A DNA stretch of 64,000 nt from Lepidodermella squamata (Eukaryota; Gastrotricha): NCBI GenBank assembly GCA_047495785.1, contig JBLDXI010000046.1, positions 310,001-374,000 on the forward strand, given 5' to 3'. Of the stretch, positions 32,571 to 44,363 are shown piece by piece. The translations under genes and the position numbers were made by a program. The notes under the pieces are model-generated. The model saw nothing but the letters and a program-made list of their open reading frames with translations. It made no database searches and was not told the origin of the DNA. Positions within the stretch are counted from its first letter, which is position 1. Every line of letters starts with the position of its first letter.

Positions 32571-34543
32571 TCAAAATGCAATTTCTGAAAGAGTTTTCAT
32601 ACCGTTAGTACCTGTATAAAGCATAAAAAACAAACGTTTTTCGTTTTTAGTTCATTTCAGATCAACTCACGGGTTGAACAATCCGATCCCGTCCAACCAG
32701 CATTGCACACGCAGTTTTGAGGACTCTTGCACTGGCCGCGAAGGTAGCAACCTTTACTGCATGCAGCTAAAAGATTAAAAAAATGAATAATGATTCAAAC
32801 TCTTGAGCCTTTTCTGAGACTTCAGAAAGACATGATTCACATTTTTAAGATGGCTCATCTCACATCATCTATTGATTTATCTTAGTTGGCAGATGACTTA
32901 CGAGCGATGCAATCTGGCGGCTGCCAGTCTGACGTGCAGCTACATCGGTTCGGGCGAATGCAGGTGCCGCCATTAGGGCAGCCAGATGGACAGATGGCTA
33001 AATGGGTCAATACAGTTATTGTAATGAGTTCCATTTGTCGATTTCAGACGACTATACTTACGCGTATCGCAAAGCGTACCGGCCCAACCTGGTGAGCATG
33101 TGCAATTATTCGCAGTCAAGCAACTTCCGCCGATGCCACAGCCAGGATTGCACGTTGCTTCGGAAACATAAGAATATAAACAATAACAGAGAAAGCGTTT
33201 GTTCAGCTTACGTATGCTGCAATCCCAGCCAGCCCAACCGGCTTGGCATGTGCATCTGAAGCCACCCATGCTCGTAAGATCACCGACGCATGAGCCATTT
33301 TGGCACTTTGAGGGGCACGTGATCTCTGTCACGATGAAAAGCTTTAGACGATAGTTGATAGGTAGAAGCTTGCTCATCTAATAATTGATACTTAGAAGAC
33401 CTGGCATTGATAGGTCTCCGATATAGGGGCCGAGGAAGCTGGATCATGGAAAATATTTACTACCTTCCATATACTAATTGTTCCGAGTGTTTCCTTACCG
33501 TTGATAGAGCTATTAGAACAATTTTCCAGCCTTTGAATTTCCTAGCATCTGGGAGAAAGGGGAGTGGGAAAGGGTACCTATTTCAGCCCCGAATTTTCAG
33601 CCCGAGCAGAAACAACCTGTTGCCCTTACAGATAAAACAAATATGTTTTACCCCCATGGCATGAAGCAGATAAAATGATCGCGCTAAAGCGAACAAGCCT
33701 TCTCTCCATTAGGAAGACAAGACGTAGTTACTAACGGTTAATAAGCTGGCATTGTTCTCTCAAAATTGCCATTTGGGCCAGGGATAAAGCAGCTTTGTGT
33801 ATTGATATACAGGCGTATTTTCTGTTGTACGATGCCAGTTCGACCACTCTGAAAGACAATTTCATTTATCATTTTCTCAATAAATCTGCTAGATATGGTA
33901 ACCTCCGTCCAAAGGTCAAAATTGAGCTAGTCACGGCTGGAGTGTTGGTAAAACTTGGGGTGACAGCTGTATCGCAAACACCGTAAACTGATGAGTTTGC
34001 AGCGTTGTAAATCATTGCAACGAATTGCCAAGTCGTGAAATTACACGAGACTTCCGTCGTGTTCGCGCTTGGATTACCCACGTGTAGTATATTGGGCGTC
34101 TGATCACCAGGATTTTGTTTACTATAGCGCCATACATTACCTCTGTATGTTCCAGGTAAGCTCCATTCCCAAAGAGAACCAATACGCGGGGCAAAGACAT
34201 ATCCGGCGATTGTGAACGAAGATGAGCCCATGTCGATTCTAGTATCGCTAACCTCGATCCAACTCGAATTGTCAGCTTTGTTTGTCTCCCAAGCTGTATT
34301 TGGTGCCCCGAAAGGTCCATCAGCTAAAACAGCTCTGTTCGTTTTGAAAACAGCATCCAGCGAATTGCCAGATACGTCGCGCGTGCCGAACAGCTCATTG
34401 AACGGCCAAAACGCGACAACATTCGGAAAATTTACGGCTTGATTAGCGTTGAATTGTGCAACGTACGCCTGGCCGTTCACCAGGCAGTGAAACAAGCTAG
34501 CGGCAAGGATGAAATGTTTGTAGAGAAAATTGCTCATGCTCAA
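32571..34543 (-). CDS. LE3: secreted LamG-like plus four-EGF protein, 7 exons
   Basis: Exons 34543-33903, 33848-33736, 33325-33212, 33157-33062, 32997-32902, 32766-32671 and 32611-32571 sum to 1197 bases (398 residues), the same lengths as LE2. Signal peptide MSMSNFLYKHFILAASLFHC. LamG-3 domain with VAFWPFNELFGTRDVSGNSL and several N-glycosylation sequons. The Cys-pair linker is LRENNASLLT-free and reads NRKYACISIHK then LRENN-type QCQLIN. EGF units NGSCVGD, NPGCGIGG, PSGCPNGG and the ACSKGC/CYLRGQC module follow. The tail is 13 residues. The intron before EGF1 (33326-33735) is homologous to the same intron of LE1. Confidence 0.9.
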
Positions 34544-34624
34544 CCTTCAACCTACAAAGAAAATTGCATTGATGTTCGAGAATTTTGCGCTTTGCGAGTG
34601 AAACATGCCATAAAAAATTAATGA

Positions 34625-36015
34625 AACTGCGCTCGGTTCGCCTCCAGGATTCAGCAGCACGAAGCTATGAGTGATAATTCTCAGCGCGCTTACACCTGAA
34701 ATGTTGGTGTCGAAGGAGAACCTTTCCTGCTGTACTTCTGCTTTTTACGCCGTTCTGCTCATACTGCTACGATCTGTCGTGTGTCATATTAGATGAGTTT
34801 CACTCTGATTTTATTGATAGCAGCGTGTTAAGAATGCATGGAAATAGCAATAGCCGTTGTTATAGGTTGGCCCTATGATTTTTGTCATCGATTCTGCATG
34901 TTTCTTGTGGCATTGAAGAGACAAAGGCAGTTTTGCAATACCGCTCAATACTACGATACAGGAATACTGTGGTTTAAGGTTCAAGACGACTAAGAAAAAT
35001 GCAAAACAGCTAATAGAAAACAGGTGTAAAAAGCTTGCGAAAAAGTAAGTTAAACTTGGGCGCGCATGCTGATTGGTCCATTACTCCGGAATGAAACAAT
35101 TTTGTCGTGCGATCCACTACTAATAAAATATTCTATATTTATGTAAAAAATGACCTTGCCACACCCTCTGCACTCATTTCGCGAAGTTCAAAAAGAATTA
35201 TGATTAGCTCAAACTTTATATCGTTGGATAGAGCAAAAATCAAATAAGATCCTAGTATATTTCTCGGAACTTTTCGGCTTAAAATGAAAAATTGTACCGT
35301 CCTGAAAGACTCTTAGAATGGCAATTTTTCGTAAAAGTGACCACCTTTAAGAAAATGTTAAAAAAGTTAGAAAAAAACCGTGTCATGAGACGGGACTCAT
35401 TCGTTAGAGGAGCGCTTCTAGTAATCCGGAAAATGTGTTAGAAATTTGTGAGAATTGAAACATTTTCTCAGGGAATTTTATAAAATAATTAAAAATCGGA
35501 AAAATTACAATGGGCGATGAGTGAATAAAAATGAAGATCGCATGCCCACTTTTTCACGTTTTGGTGTGAATTGATTTACTATAGGAGGATCGCCAGTTTC
35601 CGATCTGTATAGAGTTGTCTATGATAGGCATATTTGCGTCGAAACGGCCATCAAAAAATAAAAGTCAAAAAATTGAAAAGAGGAACAGGTTGATGAAAAA
35701 ATCGTAGAGAAAAAGATGGACTTGTCAATTCGTGAAACAGCTTGATTATTTTGTTTAGTTTCATTAGATATATCGGTGTCGGTGATTTGATTTGATTGAT
35801 TCAATCCCATAAAAATGGGACAATGATTGATTCTGATTGATTGAAGGAGATCTATAATTTAAGCTATAACTCAAATCAAATCAAATCCGAGGCTCCTGCA
35901 AACCGTAAGGGTAAAATAGGGTCAATTTCGGTAATAATAATAACTTAATAATGCCCTTAGATCGAATTACATAAAATAAAAGTAACTAAGAACAATGATG
36001 GCAACAATGCAACAT
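34625..36015. other. Intergenic; LE3 upstream region and a half MITE
   Basis: 34625-34760 resembles 20925-21060 (near LE0) and 51410-51460 (upstream of LE5): CTCGGTTCGCCTCCAG and similar, so it is a family promoter region. 35047-35180 is a half copy of the fold-back MITE at 8991-9268. The rest is AT-rich and unassigned. Confidence 0.5.
35047..35180 (-). mobile_element. Half copy of the fold-back MITE of 8991-9268
   Basis: Carries one arm (CATGCTGATTGGTCCATTAC, GAATGAAACAATTTTGTCGT, GCGATCCACTA) and the central CTTGCCACACCCTCTGCA, matching the reverse of 9160-9268. The second arm is missing. Confidence 0.75.
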
Positions 36016-36020
36016 AGTTG

Positions 36021-37091
36021 TTAATTGATAGCCGTAAAATAGCCGTAAAAGGCTAACGCAGCACTTATTGCAGCAACAAACGGAATAGCACATAAGAAAT
36101 AGCATGGATCATCTTCGCTTCTACATTTGTGGACAAAATATTTTGCGGTGCAGGTAAACCAAGATAGATAACTAAGAAGAGAGTAATTTAGTGATTCTGT
36201 AAAAGTTTCCGAAGGCATCATTGTTAATGTTGCTGTTGTTGCTGTTGTTGCTGTTGTTCAGCCGACGCGAGCATAATACCGAAAAAATGCTTATGGACAT
36301 GACGGTCATAGAAAAAAAGCCAAGATGTATAAGCCAAATCCAATAGTTGTTAAATTCAGGAATTAGATAATAAGAAGATGGTACACAATTTGCAGACCAG
36401 TCGACGCTAGTAATAACTTTCCAGCAAGGCACTATTAGAGCTGTACGAACTAGTGCCAGAAAAGTGATGAATACGAGTTTGAGGATTCTGGTAAGCTTTG
36501 TTGTTGAACAAGTGCAATCGCATTTTGATGGAGGAGCATTCCATTCTTTGCGAACTTCTTTCAAATCCTTTATCAGCTCAAATGTTGTTATTAAAAGAAG
36601 GAAACTGCATGACATCCAAAACGGAATTGAATAGAAAACAAATTCACTCCCTCCGCAGAAACAGAATTGCGGCTTTGTTTAGTTTATTCTTATTAAATTG
36701 AAAACATACCATATTCGGCAAGTCCAACAAACGCAACAAATGAGTCCGGGGTTTGTAGGCATGAATCAAATATAGCCCATGCTGTTGTGTTGGTGCTCTC
36801 GGTAGCATTCAAAAACTGCTGATAGGCAGCCGACCTCACATAAATGTACATGGGGCTGGTTGTGTTAGTATAATTGAAAGGCAATTGTAAATCAATATAA
36901 TCCCCACATGATTCTTCAAAAGGAATGTATGACATTACTACGTGATATATTATCATGGCGATGGCAAACAGCGATTTTGAAACGCTGAATATTGTTAGTC
37001 CAACACCAAAGGAACATCCTGCCATTTCTCCGTGATTTTTCAAATTCTTGGGTTTGACGATAACAATTGAAACTGATTTGTCACGCAGCAA
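36021..37091 (-). CDS. Unrecognised multi-span membrane protein, 2 exons or more
   Basis: Exon 1 runs 37091 (or 37028) to 36710. Exon 2 starts at 36650 after a 59-base intron (phase 1). Exon 1 has one hydrophobic helix and an extracellular-like loop with several N-x-T/S sites (NYTNTT, NATESTN) and three Cys. Exon 2 encodes three or four more helices and ends in an Asn/Ser stretch from an AACAGC repeat. The frame then closes at 36172. Another frame, 36221-36021, encodes a further hydrophobic helix (FLCAIPFVAAISAALAFYGY), but no splice donor connects them. I suspect frame slippage in the AACAGC repeat, or a missed intron. Family not recognised. Confidence 0.55.
36222..36262 (-). repeat. AACAGC/AACAACAGC microsatellite inside a coding exon
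   Basis: On the plus strand GCTGTTGTTGCTGTTGTT repeats; on the minus strand it encodes (Asn-Asn-Ser)n at the end of exon 2 of the membrane-protein gene. Length change here would switch between the two downstream frames. Confidence 0.7.
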
Positions 37092-37094
37092 TTG

Positions 37095-38835
37095 CCTCTC
37101 TCAAAATTTAAATAATAAGATGGGAATTATAAATATTCTTATCATTTTGCATAGTTTCTACGAACGTTTGTTATCTATTTTGAAAATTTCTATTCAATAG
37201 ACAAACACGAAAAAACAAGAAAAAACAAACACTCAATTAATTCCCACCACACGAGGAACAAAAGATAAGCATGAACCTGCATAGGCATGCATATACCATA
37301 TTTTATCGAATAGCATCCAACCTCAAATATTAACCCCATCGAATATCCCGAGCAGAAAAAATAGGTCTATTTCCGTGTAAATTTATCTTATTCCATGTAA
37401 CCAGATGTTATTACATGGAATTTACTGCTGAGACAGAGATATGCCATGGCATTGAACGCAATGCCTTGCCACATATTCCATGGAATTGACAAGAATTACA
37501 TGGCATCTTTTCGACCGCCTAATTCCATGGAAGTTCTGTCAATTCCACTGTCAAATGACGCAAAAATGCCATGGAATCAAAGCCAATGCCAAGTAAATAT
37601 AAAAAACGAGCCGATGCAACGGCATTAGGAATTATATTCCAGAAGTGATAAGGACATATGGAAATGATATGGAAATGACTGTGGTGTTGATTTTTAATAG
37701 CGAACAAAGCGAGATACCTCTAAGTTCGAGTCTGCAAAATGCTTGCAGCGGCTGCTCGGTTTCATTCCTCATTTTTTCCTAATTAAGCGTGACCTAGGAT
37801 GATCGTAATTTACAAGGAGCTGGCTGAAAGGGGTATCATGAGGGGTATCGTACCCCCCAGTTCGGTAGGCCAAAGTCGAAAAAACCCAAAAATCCACAGG
37901 GGGTACCCTTTTGTCATAAAATTTGGTCCCGGAAATACCCCCTAGTTGGAGGATCCTACTTCCGCGCACTGGATGAAAGGCATCTTGAAATGAGAAAAAT
38001 GGTTCAGCTTGATTATTTCAGTTGTTCATGTATTCATTCATTGTGACGCCGAAATTTCATCTCAAGAAAATTCTGAATAACTTCCGGTGAATTTCCGATG
38101 AATCCTTTTGCAACTTGCCCTTTGCAACCTCATCTTTCCTTCTTCTATCTTGTATATGATTGAGTTTTGTAATAAAAAATAAAACTTTGTAAAATAAAAA
38201 TTAATCAACTCTAACCTCTAACTCAACCCATGATCATATGTACCTAGTATTGTCCACTGTTTATAAATTCAATTTTTGTAAAAATAATGTTGTAAATGTT
38301 GTGTGGAAAACCGCCTTAGTGCGAATTAATGCACATACTGAACGGTTATCACGATCAAGCTGAGACCCAATATCATTTTTATAAGGTATTCCTTGTCATT
38401 TTTAATGGCGGAAATAAGCTTTAAATAAATGTTCGTATACAGTATTTCATTTCTTGCACTAACATTCTCTCAGTCTGAATCGACGCATCAAATAAGAAAG
38501 ATCAAACGGATTATCATTGATAGATTCAACTAGTAAAAGTTATGGATCATTAACAATAAGAAGAAACGTGTTTTCACTGCAAAAAGTGAAAAATCGAAAG
38601 TTGAAACAATTTAGTCGTGCAATCCGCAATGATAAATCAATAAAATAATGACATTTTCATGCCTGTTGCATTGCTTTTAATTACTACGGCAGAGAAACGT
38701 TACACTTGTTCCATAATGCTTAAACAAGATGCCTTATTTCTTCACAGGAGAGAATTGGTGGCCGCTTATCCAACTTGTGCTAATTGCCTAATGGGCAGGC
38801 GTTGACAAAATGGCGGTCAGGGTACAATTTCTACA
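37095..38835. other. Intergenic; CCATGG-rich inverted stretch and LE4 3' flank
   Basis: 37370-37640 repeats words such as ATTCCATGGAA and GCCATGGCAT in both directions, a degenerate fold-back element. 37840-37970 holds GGGGTATC/GATACCCC-like words related to 21540-21600. 38590-38710 parallels 25555-25680. No gene is supported. Confidence 0.45.
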
Positions 38836-38838
38836 ATT

Positions 38839-40569
38839 CTAAAATTGCATACCGTCAACACCTGTAAGTTTATAATGCTAACATATTTCGTTTCTGTTAA
38901 TTTTAGATCAACTCACGGGTTGAACAATCCGATCCCGTCCAACCGGCAATGCATGTGCAGTTTTGAGGACTTGTACAGCGGCCGCGAAGGTAGCAACCCT
39001 TGCTGCATATAGCTATAACATGAATGAAAAGATGACAAGCAACTAAATAATCAATTTGAACTACTGAACCATTCAATAAACGTTTCAAAGGTGGCTCGAA
39101 ATTATCAATTTATCTGAGCTGGCAGAAGACTCACGAGAAATGCAATCTGGCGGCTGCCAGTCTGATGTGCAGCTACATCGGTTCGGGCGAATGCATGTGC
39201 CACCATTAGCGCACGCAGATGGACACGTAGCTAAAATGGTCAATGCAGTTATTGGAATGATTTCTCCTTGTCGATTTGAGACGATGTACTTACGTGTATT
39301 GCAAAGCGTACCGGCCCAACCCGGCGAACATGTGCATGTATTCGGGGCCAAACAACGGCCGCCGATGCCACAGCTTGGGTTGCATGTTGCTGCCAACGAA
39401 AGTGTTAAAACAAGCGAGTATTGGCAGACTTCAAGGTGACTTACGCGTTTCACAATCCCAGCCAGCCCAGCCGGCCTGGCACGTGCATCTGTAGCCACCC
39501 ATGCTCGTAAGATCACCGACGCATGAGCCATTTTGACACTTCGAGGGGCACGTGATCTCTGCAAGGGAGGAGTTTTTTTTAAATTTGATTCAGAGTTTGA
39601 TTAAATGTGGGTCGAATTAATTAGGTAATTGTTGCTGAGCATGACTCTATCCAATTTAAAGCAAAGACGCTGATTGAAACTTGAGAATACATCAAAAATC
39701 GAAATATCCGTCAAATGATGTTTCCATTCAATCCCTAACAGCCTAATCAGGTTTTCTTACGATTGATAAGCTGGCATTGTTGCCTCAAAATTGCCATTTC
39801 TTCAAGGGATAAAGCCGCTTTGTGTAATGAAACACAGGCGAACTTCCTGTTGTACGAATTATTGTCAGCTGGCCTGAATAATGATATCAATATGAGCAAT
39901 CGTTCTCAACAGTAAAACTGATACTAACCTTCTTCCTAATGTCAAAAGTGAGCTCGTGTACGCTGTGGATGTGCTGAAAACTGGGCTGACAGCTGTATCG
40001 CAGACGGCGTAAAGCGATGAATTCGCAGCGTTGTAAATGATCGCAAGAAATAGCCACGTCGTAAAATTACAAGCAACGGACTGATAGCCCGTGTTAGCAT
40101 TCCCGAAATACAACACATTGGGTGTAGGATCGCTTCCAGCAGCAGGATTCAAACGCCATAAATGAACTTGTGGATTCCCATTCGCGGTCCATTCAAAAAT
40201 GGAACCCATATTCGGAACGAAAACAAAACCAGCTAGTGTGAACGATGAAGTGCCCATGTTGGCTCTGGCATTGTTAACTTCGATCCAACTTGTAGTGTCA
40301 GCTTTGTTCGTCTCCCAAGAAGTATTGGACGCCCCGAATGGTCCTTGAGCCAGGACACCTGCATTCGAGTTGAAAACAGCGTCCAGAGAGTTGCCAGATG
40401 CGTCACTTAAGCCGAACAGCTCATTGAACGGCCAATACGCAACTACACTTGAAAAATTGAACGCTTGATTTGTTTTGAATTGCGCTATGTACGTCTGGCC
40501 ATTTACCATGGAGTGGAGTAGGCAAATGGCAGGAATTAAATGTGATTTTATACAAAGAAATTTGCCCAT
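38839..40569 (-). CDS. LE4: secreted LamG-like plus four-EGF protein, 7 exons
   Basis: Exons 40569-39929, 39873-39761, 39558-39445, 39389-39294, 39230-39135, 39012-38917 and 38861-38839 sum to 1179 bases, 392 residues. Signal peptide MGKFLCIKSHLIPAICLLHS. LamG-3 with VAYWPFNELFGLSDASGNSL. Linker NRKFACVSLHK with CQLIN. EGF1 NGSCVGD, EGF2 NPSCGIGG, EGF3 PSACANGG, EGF4 SKGCYLRG. The closest relative is LE2 in exon 1, linker and promoter. The last exon is shorter (tail of seven residues, TAG). Protein type and likely extracellular role are as for LE1. Confidence 0.9.
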
Positions 40570-41126
40570 TTTTCGCTCTATATGAAAAACTAAGGATTTC
40601 CCACACGGTGGATGGAAAAAATCATTTCATGGTTTCACGAATATTACATGAATCCGCGCACATTGTTTTCTTGGGTTCCGGGCAACAAAGGCATTATTCG
40701 GTTTCTTGATCTACTGCCGCTGTGATCAAAGTAGCAGCTCGCGCTCACGCCCAATTTTATTCGACGGTATAGCACAAACTGATAACTGACATCGACAAAG
40801 CCGGTCGTATCGAACGTCTTATTAGTCGTACATTACACATTGATTTCAGTATTTATGCTGCCGTTGCCCTTAAGGCTGCTTGTTTGCTGGAATATAATTC
40901 AGTTATATGTCTCAGAACTAGGATAACCCAATTTTTGATCATTTAAAATGTTCCATACAACTAGTTCTTTAAGGAATGATCTGAATAAGAGGTGAAAACT
41001 ATATGTTAAATCGGAGGAGGTAAATGTTTATTCCGCTTTTCCAATGAGGGCATCGCGAGCATGAAACTGATTCATTTCGGCAATTCATCGAAATTTGGCC
41101 TAGGCCAAGACGATTGTTATTGGTGA

Positions 41127-42149
41127 TCAGGTTGTAGCAACTGGGCTGCTGCAGGACTTCGCCATACTGAACTGATGGTAGTAATCAAAATCGCAAAACT
41201 CGTGAACATGGGTTGACAAATTAAGATACATAGCAACCTCGAGATATCGCAACGGCGCGTCGCCCCAACGTTTCTCGTAAATTTGATAAGAATCGATCAC
41301 TTCACGCGTGAAACTTTGAATCCCGGGATGGTCGCGAAATGTTGGCACATGCAGGACCTCGAAATTGTTGTAGTAAACTGGAATTTCGTAGTTTTCTCTC
41401 TCCTCCTCCGTCTGCGGAAATACAGGAAGCTGCGATGTGTGAATTGAGCTGCTGCTCTGCTTAGCTATGTACCTCTCCGTAAATTCGACCAAGCCTGCAG
41501 TAACAATTGGGTAATCCGTAGTCAACAACCTATAGCCATACAAGTAGCTCTTCCTTTTCATATATGCAAAGATGTCGTAGTTAATCGCTGAATCTATCTC
41601 TGAGTCCGTGTCCAGTCTTAAGTAGTATTCTACGTCCTGCATAGCAGGGTGTTTAAATACTCCGTGGAACCAGAAATCGCACATATGACGGTAACCTATC
41701 GGCCATCTGTTGCCATTTTCCAATGTATCAGGATTGTAAATCTTGAGGAAATTCTCTGGAATTTCAAATTTAACCTCAACAAACTGAATAAGTTCAGCTT
41801 CGTTTGGATGTAGCCATGAGTTAGTAAATTCGTCGAAAGTTTGCCGCTCCGACGACCCTTCGTGAAAAATTAATATTGGATATCGAAACCTCGAGTTGAA
41901 ATTCGTGAAAAGGCTCTCTAGAGAGTAAGCAAGCTGTTCGTAACGGCTAGCAGTTGCTAGGTAGACGATCACATTGCGTAACTTAGTCGCCTGTTGTTGA
42001 TCGGAGGATGAGGTAATAACGGGATGTGAAACCAGGAGAGAATTCAATTGAATTACGGGTCCGAATAGAGCGAAGCATGCACATGTACCAATTGCTAATG
42101 TAAAACGAAGCCATTTCTTGTTAGCTCGCCATCCTCCCAAGCCTCCCAT
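41127..42149 (-). CDS. GT15-family alpha-1,2-mannosyltransferase-like protein, single exon
   Basis: One uninterrupted frame of 340 residues. Type II topology: short cytoplasmic tail and a hydrophobic helix at about 13-33, then a Golgi-lumen domain. Motifs of the Kre2/Mnt1 family are in order: YRHMCDFWFHGVFKHPAM (about 149-166), YYLRLDTDSEID with a DxD-like centre, YYNNFEVLHVPTF, and YEKRWGDAPLRYLEVAMYL with an FCDFDYYH end. The established family reaction is transfer of alpha-1,2-mannose from GDP-mannose onto protein or glycan mannose. GT15 is best known from fungi; an animal copy without introns in an intron-rich region is notable. Slightly shorter than yeast members. Confidence 0.88.
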   Translation of the reverse strand: MGGLGGWRANKKWLRFTLAIGTCACFALFGPVIQLNSLLVSHPVITSSSDQQQATKLRNVIVYLATASRYEQLAYSLESLFTNFNSRFRYPILIFHEGSSERQTFDEFTNSWLHPNEAELIQFVEVKFEIPENFLKIYNPDTLENGNRWPIGYRHMCDFWFHGVFKHPAMQDVEYYLRLDTDSEIDSAINYDIFAYMKRKSYLYGYRLLTTDYPIVTAGLVEFTERYIAKQSSSSIHTSQLPVFPQTEEERENYEIPVYYNNFEVLHVPTFRDHPGIQSFTREVIDSYQIYEKRWGDAPLRYLEVAMYLNLSTHVHEFCDFDYYHQFSMAKSCSSPVATT

Positions 42150-43190
42150 TGCCTTCCGGCTAAAATAATTTCTATGACAAATAAAATGTATGCTGTGTAA
42201 CCAGTATTTTTAAGTTGTTTTAGACTATGAAAGAGACAGTTGTTTAGAATACTGAGGCTGAAAACTGCCAAATTAATTGTCCATGGCTTAGATCAATCAG
42301 ACGAGAAAAATCCTGTTTTAAAAACACATTTGAACCGGTTGCCTAAGAAACTCATGGAATTTTAGAATCAGCTTAATTTATTTATTTCCCTAAACATGAT
42401 AAGATGCAAAAATCTCCTAAGGTTCATCGTAATGTTAAACTAAACTCTAAACCTCTGATGTTTACATTACTGACAGGTGGTTATGCACACATTAGCTGTA
42501 GCATAACCAATTATTTTTAGGCATTCAAAAAATAGAATTCGGTATGAAAATGAGCAACATTCGGCCGCCGTCGTCCTCAAATTATTTTTACAAATTTTTC
42601 GTCATTTGAGAAAATGGTCACCATCCTTAAAAATCATTCTAGAAAACAGGTTCAGGTAGTAACCTTTTGAGCCGCACATTATGGTGAATTTTCCAGATTT
42701 TTATTTCAAGTCTAACTGGTCTCAATTTTTAGTTGAGAATGTGATTTTCGGAATCACTTCGATTCAACATTTTTATTTTTCGATAATTGCCGGTTACGGT
42801 TAGCTAATTGAGAGAACAAACTGTAACTAGTGTGCAGAGCGTCATTGATTACCTGCTGGGTTGTGTCATGGGGGCAACCATTGTGTTGAAAATTTCTCAG
42901 TTTTTTTAATTTGTGAGCGGCGGCGGCCGTATGAAAACTTGACTATTTCTACTATCTGCAGCAGTAGAATTTGTATTCAGAGGAATTCCAATTGCAAAAG
43001 ACATTTTGTCAGCATAGTTCAAGGTTTGTTATCATGAAGATTTGTTTGTGCTAATCTAAACGGCCGAACAACGATTGAAGCTTTGTTTTTGAGCTAATAG
43101 GAGGAATCGAGATCGCGAATAAAAATTAAAACGAAGACAAGGCTAACCTCGACAATTAAAATATCATTTTTTAAGGTCGATACCACTAAC
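42150..43190. other. Intergenic, AT-rich, nothing supported
   Basis: No open frame with a domain, paralogue or signal peptide. One GGGCGGCGGCGG-like word near 42915 only. Confidence 0.4.
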
Positions 43191-43195
43191 CTAAG

Positions 43196-43435
43196 TTCCT
43201 TTCCTTTCCTTTCCTTTCCTTTCCTTTCCTTTCCTTTCCTTTCCTTTCCTTTCCTTTCCTTTCCTTTCCTTTCCTTTCCTTTCCTTTCCTTTCCTTTCCT
43301 TTCCTTTCCTTTCCTTTCCTTTCCTTTCCTTTCCTTTCCTTTCCTTTCCTTTCCTTTCCTTTCCTTTCCTTTCCTTTCCTTTCCTTTCCTTTCCTTTCCT
43401 TTCCTTTCCTTTCCTTTCCTTTCCTTTCCTTTCCT
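43196..43435. repeat. Perfect (TTCCT) tandem array, 48 copies, 240 bp
   Basis: TTCCT repeats without a single interruption from 43196 to 43435, flanked by unique sequence (CCTAAG before, TCCTGTGCGAGCC after). It is a pure polypyrimidine/polypurine mirror tract and can form triplex H-DNA. The Lys/Gly/Arg/Glu frames on the other strand are artefacts of the repeat. Confidence 0.97.
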
Positions 43436-43574
43436 TCCTGTGCGAGCCATAAGTCTCGACTCAACTATTTCACACTGAGATGAATAAAAAAAGCGATGAA
43501 TAATACGGACAACATTTTACTGACACAAAATCGTAATGAAGGGTATGAAAGTACTGCGAAAAATGTATGTAGTA

Positions 43575-43817
43575 TCAGAATAAATAACTGCTGGCAAGCT
43601 GGTCATTTTCAAGAAAAATAGTTGGTTCGCACTTCGCAAGGCAACAGTCACAAGCGAGATCAGAGTTCGATGTAATGGGTTCGAAGATGAGCGGCTGAGT
43701 ACCAGAAGCAGCTGAAGTACAATCGGGACAATTGCAACCCAGGGCGTCGAAATCGAAATTTTTCGAATCATAAATGTTATTGTAGTAGTCGAGATTTGCC
43801 AAAGAAATTATCGACAT
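43575..43817 (-). CDS. Small Cys-rich open frame, uncertain
   Basis: Eighty codons from an ATG, with CNCPDCTS and LACDCCLAKCEP cysteine groups and no signal peptide. No splice partner or paralogue is seen. The cysteine spacing is non-random, which is why I list it, but codon support is weak. Could be the last exon of a gene or chance. Confidence 0.25.
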   Translation of the reverse strand: MSIISLANLDYYNNIYDSKNFDFDALGCNCPDCTSAASGTQPLIFEPITSNSDLACDCCLAKCEPTIFLENDQLASSYLF

Positions 43818-44360
43818 GATTCGAACCAGCGACTATGGTTTGTTCGCGGAAACATACGACTCAATGGTCGGCGGCGTGGTGTCAATTCGCGACGTAGGAT
43901 GCGAAGGAGGAGCAGCATCGAACGGGCGAGATTCAAGGCTAGAAAACAGCCGCGGTTCGACTTGATCGAGCGTCGAAATCGCAGAACACGAACAGTGGAA
44001 TTGCTCGGAATTGCGGAATTCCTCCTTCTAATAGCTCAGAAATGGTTCAGCTACAGGGGTCACATGATTTTCCCTGAAATTGATTTCGAATGCCAACTGC
44101 AAAGATATCTTGCCGGAGAACGTAATGGGCAGTCTTAATGCCTTTTTGTAGTAAAAAAAAATTCCGGAGCAGCAAGCACCATCTTCTTCAACGCATCGTA
44201 ACGTAGCCCTTATTTATCAATTCTTTCCGTTTGAAAGATTTGCAAAAAAGGTCTTGGTTGTTTCCAGTTGAATTTAAACGAGTCGCCTGTTTTCCTATGG
44301 AAAAATATTTAATGGAATAAGTCACCGCTTTGAAAAAAACGTCACGCGTCGATACGCGTG
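43818..44360. other. Intergenic before CL1
   Basis: An open frame at 43899-44138 (plus) is Arg-rich without domains and is not supported. The upstream sequence conserved before CL2 and CL3 (CACGGTTTTAGTTATCGTAA) is absent here. Confidence 0.4.
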
Positions 44361-44363
44361 TCT

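Noticed and set aside
43094-43464. Long Lys/Gly/Arg/Glu-repeat open frames
   Set aside because: They are translations of the TTCCT array; every frame is open because the repeat has no stop.
43899-44138. Arg-rich 79-codon gene before CL1
   Set aside because: No homology in the window, no splice partners and composition like random Arg codons.
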